Assembly (NCBI RefSeq): GCF_014397245.1
Contig: NZ_JACLHY010000017.1
Location: 49,173 to 113,172 of the forward strand
Source: Arenibacter arenosicollis
GTDB lineage: Bacteria > Bacteroidota > Bacteroidia > Flavobacteriales > Flavobacteriaceae
Direction: 5' to 3'
Length of the DNA stretch: 64,000 bases
Shown here: piece after piece, positions 40,937 to 49,015 of the stretch
How positions within the stretch are numbered: the first letter of the stretch is position 1
Layout: each line of letters begins with the position of its first letter
Position numbers and translations under genes: made by a program
The notes under the pieces: model-generated
Told to the model about the DNA's origin: nothing
Seen by the model: only the letters and a program-made list of their open reading frames with translations
Databases searched by the model: none

Positions 40937-40982
40937 TATCCGTGTAGACGGATAGCAAGTTATGTTTTAAGCATCTTAAAAC
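40937..40982 (+). other. Candidate oriT hairpins upstream of the mobilisation genes
   Basis: TATCCGT (40937-40943), a 4-nt loop and ACGGATA (40948-40954) form a 7-bp hairpin. Ten nucleotides on, GTTTTAAG (40964-40971), a 3-nt loop and CTTAAAAC (40975-40982) form an 8-bp hairpin. Transfer origins of MOBP relaxases commonly have an inverted repeat just beside the nick site, upstream of the mob genes. The location, 45 nt before the accessory gene, fits; the nick site is not identified. Confidence 0.5.
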
Positions 40983-41026
40983 ACCTACTTCTGACGAAGT
41001 GAAAACTGATAATATAGAGGGAGAAA

Positions 41027-41410
41027 ATGGCAATCAACAAAGGCGGGAGAAAACGTTTGGGGGACAGGAAGCGGGAGCATGCCATAACGCTTAGGTTCAA
41101 TGGCCGGGAACTTGAAAAAGTAAAGACTATCCTGCATTCCTATAATCTTGATTTTGCTAAAAGGGGAACGGTGGGTCCATTTTTGAGAAAGCTTATCCTA
41201 AACAGGGAAACGATAAAAGAGAAAAAGGTTCCAGATGATATATCGAACCTCAATTACCAATTGAACAAAATAGGAGCCAACATCAACCAACTGGTAAAGG
41301 TGGCCAACTACAAGAATATGCGAAGCCCCAACTCGAACCTGGAACGGGAGATGGAAAAAGCCAGCGAACTGATGCTCGAACTTATAGAAACGATCAACAA
41401 CGGAAGTTAA
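41027..41410 (+). CDS. Mobilisation accessory protein (MobC-like, ribbon-helix-helix)
   Basis: 127 aa. A basic N-terminus (GGRKRLGDRKREHAITLRF) gives the beta strand of an RHH DNA-binding domain. The C-terminal half (LNYQLNKIGANINQLVKVAN) is the conserved MobC/BmgB-type segment. Such proteins bind oriT and help the relaxase form the relaxosome. There is an unusual purine-rich AGAGGGAG just before the ATG, a real Shine-Dalgarno-like site, rare in this phylum. The relaxase ATG follows 1 nt after its stop codon, so the two are coupled. Confidence 0.88.
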   Translation: MAINKGGRKRLGDRKREHAITLRFNGRELEKVKTILHSYNLDFAKRGTVGPFLRKLILNRETIKEKKVPDDISNLNYQLNKIGANINQLVKVANYKNMRSPNSNLEREMEKASELMLELIETINNGS

Positions 41411-41411
41411 A

Positions 41412-43706
41412 ATGATAGCAAGGATACTATATCGGAATAATGTGCAGGGGGTAATGAATTATGTATTGGGCAAGGCCGATAGCAGCATACTCGGCTTCCA
41501 GAACACCTATTCGGATACCCATACCAACACAGCATTTTTCGGTAGGGTCCTTTACTATCTCGGCAATCGGCACGATTCTGAAAGACGATATGTACATGCG
41601 ACTATCAATCTTCCCCGAGGCGAACATTTGGAAGACATCGACTTTTTTGAACTGTCCAAAGCGTACATGGAACATATGGGCTATGGAGAACAACCTTATA
41701 TGGTGGTACGCCACCACGATACCAAGCACGAGCATGTCCACATAGTCTCGACCACCATAAGGGAAGATTGTCTGCAAATAAACCTTTCCAATGATTTCAA
41801 AAGGAACTTAGCGACACAGAAATACCTTGAAAAACAGTTTGGCCTTTCCCCGTCTCCTGAAACAATTAAAGACAGGGAGCTACCGATATATCGGATCCCG
41901 CAATTCAAGAACGAGGACATTAACGGGGTTAGGTTCTATATACAGGACATTACAAACAACATGCTCCAGAAGTACAAGGTGCGAAGTTTTAAAGAATTGT
42001 CCGAAATATTGAGACCGCACCATATCCATTTAAGGACGGTAGACTACAATGGCAGGGATGGTGTATCTTTTGGGGTCGATGTAGAAAATGGCTACAGTTC
42101 AAGATTTATCAACGGCTCTACCGTACATCCTCAATTAAGCGGCCCAAAATTGCAAAAGGTTTTTGAACGGAACATGCGATCCAAGCTATTTCCTATGGTT
42201 AAAAAGCGTTTGGAAAAGCAAATAATGACCACATTTAAACTGTTCAAGAGTATTCACTTTGAAGACCTGCCAGATGTATTAAAATCCTATCAGAATCTGG
42301 ATTGTGAATTGATTTATGAAAAGAAAAGCCAACTAAGTGACGTTATCATCTATGATAAATCAGGATTTATATGTAGTACTTCGGAAATAGGTTCAGAAAA
42401 AGATGTCGTAAACCATCCACAGATAATCAATTCCGAGGATGGGGAAACCAGCATAGATGTGGATAGCAACCAGTTTGTTCTTGAAATACAAAAACTAATA
42501 AAAAATGCCTTTTATAAAGCTTATTTGGATGCCAATAAACGTGATATATTGTTATCGGAATTTGTATCGATCAAAAGTTTTAAGGAAGTGCGGCCCTTTC
42601 TAGCGAGTTTGGTACGATATTCATTTCTAAACCATTATATGCCCGAAAATAATGGTAGTTCCTTATTGATTTCGGTACAAAAGGAATTTGAGAGCACACG
42701 TACTGGATTGGGCATATCGGAAGCGAATAAAGAACTCAAAACGCTGGAAAACAGGGTTTTAATTTTAAAAATGACTTTGGAAGCCAATGTATTCGATATT
42801 TCTGGGAACAAAGGTATTTTATTTCATTTGCTACAGAGTTTGGGCCTCAAATATGGCAATGGTAGGATTTCTTATATTAACTCCAATATCCACTCCGTTG
42901 AGATATTCCTGGACAATTATCATATCCCAAATGAGAATGAGGCCTATATATCCTTTGGTTGTATCGATCAAAATTCAAGGATATTGCAACAGTTAATGGA
43001 AGAAAAAGGAGGTAAGGCTACCGATTTAAACGCTACCGCCTTTTTCCTTCCCATGTTTCTGCCCCAGTTATATAGCTCAATGACTCCCGATTATCGAAGG
43101 CAGTTTGAAGTGCATAGCTTAAAGGCATATCTCCATAAAACGGAACGGCTTCATTGGCATTACGAAAAATCCGCTATCGATTATATAAAACTGTTCAACG
43201 CCAAGGGATTTAATTTTAAGCTAATAGGGAATGATATTTCCATCACCTCTATTTATTCAAAACATGGGGTCAGTATTCCGTTAGCATTAAAAACCCAGGC
43301 ATATCTTAAATCGATCAAGAATTTGGATCAAGTGTTGAACGAGCAATCCAAAACATTATCCAATATAATGGACGAGGGTAGGGGACAGCTTAAAAATTTA
43401 TGGCTTTCTTATTTGATAGAAAAGGAATTATACGGTAAAGTTGCTTTTATGATGATCTACGATAAATTACGTCCAAATTTGGATAAGGACGTTATGGAAT
43501 ACCATTTAGAAAAGGGGTGGCGGGAATGGTTACTTCAAGTATCCAAACAAAAGTTGAATTCACAGCAGGCAACTATGTTGCGTAGGAGTGCCTTTGCCTT
43601 CAATTCTCTTTTAGGAGGTAGCCATTATAAGGAGGAAGAAGTATTTAATGGGTTTAAGGACGAGCTTACGGATTATTCGAAGCGAAATGGAATTTACCTC
43701 TCCTGA
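41412..43706 (+). CDS. MOBP-type relaxase of the conjugative element
   Basis: 764 aa. The N-terminal relaxase domain has the conserved opening (ARILYRNNVQGVMNYVLG, with candidate catalytic Tyr17), the RYVHATINLP strand and the metal-binding triad HHDTKHEHVH at residues 101-110. The C-terminal ~500 residues, mostly helical and of unknown function, are longer than in many Bacteroidota relaxases (usually 400-500 aa in total). The enzyme nicks oriT, stays bound to the 5' end and pilots the strand to the coupling protein. That coupling gene is not directly next to it here but lies 9.5 kb away on the other strand, beyond a cargo island. Confidence 0.92.
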   Translation: MIARILYRNNVQGVMNYVLGKADSSILGFQNTYSDTHTNTAFFGRVLYYLGNRHDSERRYVHATINLPRGEHLEDIDFFELSKAYMEHMGYGEQPYMVVRHHDTKHEHVHIVSTTIREDCLQINLSNDFKRNLATQKYLEKQFGLSPSPETIKDRELPIYRIPQFKNEDINGVRFYIQDITNNMLQKYKVRSFKELSEILRPHHIHLRTVDYNGRDGVSFGVDVENGYSSRFINGSTVHPQLSGPKLQKVFERNMRSKLFPMVKKRLEKQIMTTFKLFKSIHFEDLPDVLKSYQNLDCELIYEKKSQLSDVIIYDKSGFICSTSEIGSEKDVVNHPQIINSEDGETSIDVDSNQFVLEIQKLIKNAFYKAYLDANKRDILLSEFVSIKSFKEVRPFLASLVRYSFLNHYMPENNGSSLLISVQKEFESTRTGLGISEANKELKTLENRVLILKMTLEANVFDISGNKGILFHLLQSLGLKYGNGRISYINSNIHSVEIFLDNYHIPNENEAYISFGCIDQNSRILQQLMEEKGGKATDLNATAFFLPMFLPQLYSSMTPDYRRQFEVHSLKAYLHKTERLHWHYEKSAIDYIKLFNAKGFNFKLIGNDISITSIYSKHGVSIPLALKTQAYLKSIKNLDQVLNEQSKTLSNIMDEGRGQLKNLWLSYLIEKELYGKVAFMMIYDKLRPNLDKDVMEYHLEKGWREWLLQVSKQKLNSQQATMLRRSAFAFNSLLGGSHYKEEEVFNGFKDELTDYSKRNGIYLS

Positions 43707-44219
43707 ATAATTGATAATGAGATCATAGCCATGTTGATTCAATAAAAAAGGACAGGTTCATTTTAAAAATATACGAGACTAGGTTTTACCCTTATACCAT
43801 AAACAAAGGTAAATTTTTGTTGTATTTACCCTCGTTAATTCAACGTATGTAATTATTACCCTTGTTCAAAATGATAGCATTTAATAGAAATACACCATAC
43901 AATAGCCTACTGGAGGAGTGGGAAAATTTGAACCATGTGGGCCGGGTGAAAGTAAATATAGCAACTAATTGCTCAAAGTCAAATCCTTTGTAGATAAATA
44001 TACTGTTTATTTTTTCTTTTTTTCAATCAAGTTACAAGATAACCAAATCATTACTCATGTTTTTCTGGAGATAAAAAGCCACTTTCTTTCGCTAAAAGAA
44101 ATAAATATTAAACCTTATCAATGAGTTTACTGTGTTTAAGGCAAATAAATTTATTGATTTAGACGTTTAGTCGATAACGTAAAAGTACCCTCTACTTAGG
44201 GGAAAAATGCTTTAGGAAC
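43707..44219. other. Intergenic, about 0.5 kb, no gene seen
   Basis: AT-rich, between the relaxase and the IS remnant. I found no gene, strong hairpin or clear inverted terminal repeat of the transposase remnant. Confidence 0.45.
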
Positions 44220-44878
44220 ATGGTGCGAAGATTCAAAAGCCTCTCCCTTTCCGAACTGAAGTGGGGCAATGGTTTCAGGTGCCCCCAAATATCGGCACGG
44301 CAATTATTGCAGGGGAGCAAGCCTTATTCGCGCCAGTGCACCTCTTGTCGTTACGATAGGTCGCCAACGGCCAATACGCTATTCCACAGGGTTATATTCG
44401 ACCTGCTCAAGGCCTTCTGCAATGTGTATTTCGTAGCGATCAATAAAAAGGGGGGTACCTCTCTGGAACTTGCCAGCAAGCTCTCCCTCATGCAGAAGAC
44501 CTGTTGGGCGTTAGAGCACAAGGTCATAATAGCGACCAATAAATTGGGCGATTATCCCATTAAAGGTAGGGCCGAAGTGGATGAAACAGTTTTCGGCACG
44601 ACCACGGCCCGAGTGACCACGGACCAATGGGTAGGGTACGGCCCCCCTAAGATACCCTCCAGAAAAAAGGGGGCAATTTCTTGGAATTCCATAAAGTGGT
44701 TATGAACGTAAAAGGATGGCTGAGGGGTATGCGCCATTATGTGGAAAATCTACAAGACTACCTTTACGAATACTGCTACAGGTTCAACCGAAGCTATATG
44801 ACGGATGATGTTTTTGACAACCTTATGGCTAGGATGATAAACGCACCACGGTGCAATATGAAAAATATTAATAATTAA
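44220..44878 (+). pseudogene. Broken IS1595/ISXO2-family transposase
   Basis: The first frame (44220-44705) has the zinc-ribbon-like N-terminus (CP ... CTSCRYDRSPTANTLFH) and the first catalytic segment GRAEVDETVFG. It then jumps directly to TTDQWVGYGPP, which belongs ~70-90 residues later in the family, so a stretch between the catalytic segments has been deleted. After that the frame shifts and the C-terminal part continues in another frame (44681-44878: EFHKVVMNVKGWLRGMRH ... LYEYCYRFNRS), the usual HLQxYLDEYxxRFNR ending. The transposase cannot be active. It stands directly upstream of the methyltransferase operon and suggests transposon-driven arrival of that cargo. Confidence 0.82.
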
Positions 44879-44911
44879 ATGCCTAATTCAATAAATTCAA
44901 AAACAATTCTT

Positions 44912-44919
44912 TAAGTTTG
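44912..44919 (+). promoter_or_regulatory. -7 element of the probable methyltransferase-operon promoter
   Basis: TAAGTTTG matches the Bacteroidota TAnnTTTG -7 consensus, 33 nt upstream of the TTG start at 44952. No good TTG -33 element is visible at the right distance, so the promoter may be weak or activator-dependent. Confidence 0.45.
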
Positions 44920-44951
44920 TAAGAGTATTACTTCTTCAAAATCTAATCAAC

Positions 44952-46061
44952 TTGACTACTAAAACGAAAAATTGTTTAGATAAACCTGTTTTAAAAGCAG
45001 TGGATTTCTTTTGTGGTGCAGGAGGGGTTAGCTGTGGCTTTAGAAATGCCGGTATCGAGGTACTTGGTGGGATAGACATAGATTCCAAGTTTGAAAAAAC
45101 TTTCGAAAACAACAACGATGCTAAATTTTTAAATGAAGATGTATCAAACCTAGCGTGTGAAAAGTTGGGTGAATTGCTCCCTGTAACAAGGAACGACGGT
45201 AATATGATTTTTGTTGGGTGCAGTCCATGCCAGTACTATTCAAATTTAAAATCCGATAAAACAAAATCCAAAGGAAATAGATTATTGCTAGATGATTTCA
45301 AAGAGTTTGTTCTTTACTATCTTCCAGGGTTTGTTTTTATTGAAAATGTTCCCGGTTTGGAAACTAAGTTGGGAAGTCCGTTGCACAAATTTAAAAAGGC
45401 ATTAAGGAAAGAAGGATATGTTTTTGATCAAAACGTATTGAATGCCAAATATTTTGGTGTTCCTCAAAATCGTCGAAGATTTGTTTTAATAGCTAGTAGG
45501 GTTACCAAAAACATTTCATTACCTAATCAAGTTAGAAATAAAGAGAATATAATTACGGTAAAAAGAGCCATTGGGAACTACAAAACTTTTCCTAAAATTA
45601 AAGCAGGGGCCCAAGATAACAGCTCATTTTTGCACTCTTCATCGAGACTTTCAAAACTTAACTTAGAAAGAGTTAAACTTACACCAAAAAATGGGGGTTC
45701 CAGAAAAGCTTGGGCGAACAATGGAATTCTCCAACTAGAATGTTATAAGAATCATGATGGCCATCATGACGTTTATGGCCGCTTATCTTGGGATAAACCG
45801 GCACCAACTATTACCACCAGATTTACTTATACTAGTACGGGAAGATATTCTCACCCTGAGCAAAATCGTGGAATTTCCTTAAGGGAAGGAGCTACCCTCC
45901 AATCATTCCCATTAGATTATAATTTTTATTCATCTAGCAAGGGTACTATTGCAACTATGATTGGAAACGCAGTACCTCCAAAACTGGCTGAAGCCATTGG
46001 TAGAGCACTTAAAGAACATTGGAACAGATGGCAAAATTCAAAGCAAGAGCACGTGCACTAG
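44952..46061 (+). CDS. DNA (cytosine-5) methyltransferase
   Basis: 369 aa from TTG 44952; no ATG occurs before motif I, so TTG is the best start. All core motifs are present in canonical order: I FCGAGG (20-25), IV GCSPCQ with catalytic Cys93, VI ENV (131-133), VIII QNRRRFVLIA and X GNAVPPKLA. The region between VIII and IX that sets sequence specificity is short and does not tell the target. It transfers a methyl group from SAM to C5 of cytosine in a DNA site, presumably to mark self DNA. The next gene starts 34 nt before its stop, so they are translationally coupled. No Vsr-type or restriction endonuclease gene is adjacent. Confidence 0.93.
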   Translation: MTTKTKNCLDKPVLKAVDFFCGAGGVSCGFRNAGIEVLGGIDIDSKFEKTFENNNDAKFLNEDVSNLACEKLGELLPVTRNDGNMIFVGCSPCQYYSNLKSDKTKSKGNRLLLDDFKEFVLYYLPGFVFIENVPGLETKLGSPLHKFKKALRKEGYVFDQNVLNAKYFGVPQNRRRFVLIASRVTKNISLPNQVRNKENIITVKRAIGNYKTFPKIKAGAQDNSSFLHSSSRLSKLNLERVKLTPKNGGSRKAWANNGILQLECYKNHDGHHDVYGRLSWDKPAPTITTRFTYTSTGRYSHPEQNRGISLREGATLQSFPLDYNFYSSSKGTIATMIGNAVPPKLAEAIGRALKEHWNRWQNSKQEHVH

Positions 46062-49015
46062 ATTTACTTGGAAGACAGCAAATTGCTGGAGTTCCAACTG
46101 CAATTAATGAGTTGTTTAAAAATGCACATGATGCCTACGCCGACAATGTCGAAATAGACTATTTCCGGAAGCAAAAACTGATGGTTTTGCGGGATAATGG
46201 CTTAGGAATGACTAAAGACGACTTCGAATCGCGATGGCTAACGTTGGGAACTGAAAGTAAGTTTGCAAACAAAAAAATTCCTCTACCCCCTATAGATCCA
46301 AAAAAAACATTAAGGCCTATAATGGGTGAAAAGGGAATCGGACGTTTGGCAATCGCATCGATTGGTAGTCAAGTTCTAATTATTTCGAAAGCTAAGCGTA
46401 CAGAAAAGGAGCACAAGATTGTAGCAGCCTTCATTAATTGGAGTATATTTGAACTACCTGGACTCAATTTGGATGATGTAATTGTTCCTATTCGAGAGTA
46501 TGATGACTTACCTACGAAAGAGGAAATTGAACAATTGAAAAAGGAGTTGTTGGACTCCTTAGAGAAATTGGCGAAATTAGACGAAATCAATCAGGCAGAT
46601 GCCAATAGTATTATAAATACTGTCAAAAGTTTTGATGTTTCTCCAAAAGACCTCAATCAAACATTAATTGGGAATTTTGCATTTTCCAAAAATCAAGGGG
46701 GTACTCAATTTTACATTGATCCGGTCGATGAAACTTTGAATCATTTTATTGACGGGGATAAGAATAATTCCGATGCTACCAAAATTGAAAAAATGCTGGT
46801 CGGATTCACAAATACAATGACACCCAATCATCCAGAGCCATTAATCAACCTAGAGTTTAGGGATTACCGAAACAATGACGGTACTTATTTAAATATTCTT
46901 GATAAAGAACAATTTTTCACCCCAAAAGATTTTGACTTGGCTGACCACCATTTCCAAGGAATCTTTGACGAGTTTGGCCAGTTCTCCGGTTCAATCAAGA
47001 TTTATAGGGAAAAATCCTTTGAACACAAAATTATTTGGAATGGGAATTATTTCAAACCTACAGAATGTGGCGAATTCTCAATTAACCTGGCCTACGTTCA
47101 AGGTAGATTAAAGCAGTCGATTATAGATTCTGAAAATTATGCTAGAATAACAGCTAAAGCCGATAAGTTTGGTGGTATTTATATCTATAGAGATAATATC
47201 AGAATGTTACCGTATGGAGATTCCGACTATGATTTTATCGATATTGAACGAAACCGTACAAAAAGTGCTTCCTTTTACTTTTTTTCATACCGTCGGATGT
47301 TTGGAGTAGTTAATATTTCCAGAGCTGATAATTATAAGTTAACTGAAAAAGCTGGTCGGGAAGGATTTATTGAGAACAAAGCATATCGACAGCTTCAAGA
47401 TATTTTAAAAAACTTCTTTCTTCAGCTTGCCGCTGATTTTTTTAGAGAAGGTAGTAATAGTCCAAAAACAGAATTTTGGGCTCAAAAAAGAGCAGAAAGG
47501 GAATCTTATTATAAGGCTTTGGAGAGACGTGATCAGCAGGCCAAAGTAAGAAAGGAGAGGTTTCAACAGAATTTAAATTCTTTTTTTGAAGACTTAAATT
47601 CTAACAAATTTAAATCTGAACTTGAGACACTGCTTGAATCCCAAGAGAAGAAATTCGGTTCTCTTGCTTCAATTGATGACCCCGAACAAGCTAGTCAGTC
47701 GTTAATTAATTGCGAGCTTGAAGCTCGAAAAGAAATAGAAGCTTATAAGCAAAAAATTAAGGTTCCACAGCCGAAAGGGTTCACTATTTCCAGAGATACG
47801 CGTAAGGACTATGAGGCTTATATTGATGAGCTTAAAAAGTTGGAGACTGGAATTTTTCTAAATGCGGTTGATAATATTGATATCTATGTTGACGACTATA
47901 CTGAAAGATTAAACATTGAAATAAGTAAGCGCAAACGTCTAGAACAAGCGGTTGACTTTATTTCAATAGAGGCGAAAAAGGCAGCATCAGGAAAACAAAA
48001 AGAGACGAAAAAAGCGGTTTCAGAAATAACATCTAAAGTTAAAGAGCTCACTACCGAATTAATGATTGAGCTTGATAATCAAATAAGAGATGTTAAGGAT
48101 AGGTTCAAAACACTTGGTGTTGAATCAAGTGAGGATTTCGATTTAGTAAATGAGCGTAAATCTATGGAGGCCGATATTAACAGAGGAAGGGAGCGGGTAA
48201 CTGGTGTTCTTGAACGCGTTATTAAACAACTTCAAGGTATTTATTGGGATAGAGATCTTAACCAAGATATTGTCACAAGTGATGAAATTGCGGATGCAAT
48301 GGCAGAGGAACTAGACGAATTGAAAGGACGTATTCACGCTGATATTGAGTTGAGTCAATTAGGGCTGGCAGTTGGTGTAATACATCATGAGTTCAATAGT
48401 ACAACAAAGTCAATTCGTCATAGTATAAAAGACTTGAAAGCATGGGCCGATGTCAATGAAAATCTTGAAAGTGTTTATAACAACATAAAAATCAACTTTG
48501 AACATCTCGATGGATATCTAAACCTATTCACTCCTTTGAATAGAAGACTCAATCGAAAACGTGAGGAAATTTCGGCATTAGAAATAAAGACATTTCTAAT
48601 TGATCTTTTCAAACCAAGATTGGAACGGCACAATATTCAGTTTAAGCATACCAAAGGATTTGCAAAGAAGAAAATACATGGGTTTCGCTCAACATTTTAT
48701 CCTGTTTTTGTTAATGTAGTTGACAACGCTATACATTGGCTTAATCAAGCCAATGTAGATGAAAAAATAATTCGACTACATGCTGATGATACAGGAATTT
48801 ACATGTCTAATAATGGACCTGAGGTGACCATCCAGGATAAAAATCGAATATTTGAATTAGGCTTCACTAGAAAGAGCAACGGCAGAGGTATGGGTCTTCA
48901 TATAAGTAGGGAGGTACTTAACGCTGAGAATTACAACATATTTTTGGATACTTCTCGCAAGGGTGAAACAGTAAGCTTTAAAATTGAACCAATCAAACAA
49001 CTTGACAATGAATAG
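46028..49015 (+). CDS. Dual-GHKL ATPase: MORC/Hsp90-like N-terminus and histidine-kinase-like C-terminus
   Basis: 995 aa from ATG 46028 (inside the methyltransferase end; a TTG three codons earlier is possible). The N-terminal GHKL ATPase has N-box NELFKNAHDAYAD (~27-39), G1 DNGLGM (~56-61) and G2 GEKGIGRLA (~100-108), the layout of MORC/Hsp90/MutL-type enzymes, followed by a beta-rich second domain. A long charged coiled coil fills ~470-760. The C-terminus resembles a sensor kinase: DHp-like helix with GVIHHEFN (His786/787), N-box NVVDNAIHW (~895), a weak G1 (SNNGPEV, Asp replaced by Asn), F-box FELGFTRKS and G2 GRGMGLHIS (~951). ParaMORC ATPases near methyltransferases are known in restriction-type operons; I infer DNA clamping by the first ATPase and signalling by the second to the receiver protein encoded next. 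Confidence 0.85.
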   Translation: MAKFKARARALDLLGRQQIAGVPTAINELFKNAHDAYADNVEIDYFRKQKLMVLRDNGLGMTKDDFESRWLTLGTESKFANKKIPLPPIDPKKTLRPIMGEKGIGRLAIASIGSQVLIISKAKRTEKEHKIVAAFINWSIFELPGLNLDDVIVPIREYDDLPTKEEIEQLKKELLDSLEKLAKLDEINQADANSIINTVKSFDVSPKDLNQTLIGNFAFSKNQGGTQFYIDPVDETLNHFIDGDKNNSDATKIEKMLVGFTNTMTPNHPEPLINLEFRDYRNNDGTYLNILDKEQFFTPKDFDLADHHFQGIFDEFGQFSGSIKIYREKSFEHKIIWNGNYFKPTECGEFSINLAYVQGRLKQSIIDSENYARITAKADKFGGIYIYRDNIRMLPYGDSDYDFIDIERNRTKSASFYFFSYRRMFGVVNISRADNYKLTEKAGREGFIENKAYRQLQDILKNFFLQLAADFFREGSNSPKTEFWAQKRAERESYYKALERRDQQAKVRKERFQQNLNSFFEDLNSNKFKSELETLLESQEKKFGSLASIDDPEQASQSLINCELEARKEIEAYKQKIKVPQPKGFTISRDTRKDYEAYIDELKKLETGIFLNAVDNIDIYVDDYTERLNIEISKRKRLEQAVDFISIEAKKAASGKQKETKKAVSEITSKVKELTTELMIELDNQIRDVKDRFKTLGVESSEDFDLVNERKSMEADINRGRERVTGVLERVIKQLQGIYWDRDLNQDIVTSDEIADAMAEELDELKGRIHADIELSQLGLAVGVIHHEFNSTTKSIRHSIKDLKAWADVNENLESVYNNIKINFEHLDGYLNLFTPLNRRLNRKREEISALEIKTFLIDLFKPRLERHNIQFKHTKGFAKKKIHGFRSTFYPVFVNVVDNAIHWLNQANVDEKIIRLHADDTGIYMSNNGPEVTIQDKNRIFELGFTRKSNGRGMGLHISREVLNAENYNIFLDTSRKGETVSFKIEPIKQLDNE

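Larger units (their letters stand above)
40177..41026. other. Divergent tra/mob control region
   Basis: 850 nt between divergent operons. Parts: (a) a very AT-rich tract at ~40,190-40,345 with repeated TATAAATATA/TATATTTATA palindromes; (b) interleaved inverted repeats at 40,372-40,459; (c) a GC-richer island at ~40,600-40,745, unlike its flanks; (d) two hairpins directly upstream of mob at 40,937-40,982. No real gene is seen. The promoters of both operons and the transfer origin are expected here. Confidence 0.6.

Noticed and set aside
44952..46061. Simple type II restriction-modification pair
   Set aside because: No restriction endonuclease is adjacent; the downstream genes are a GHKL ATPase, a receiver-like protein and an OLD-like ATPase.
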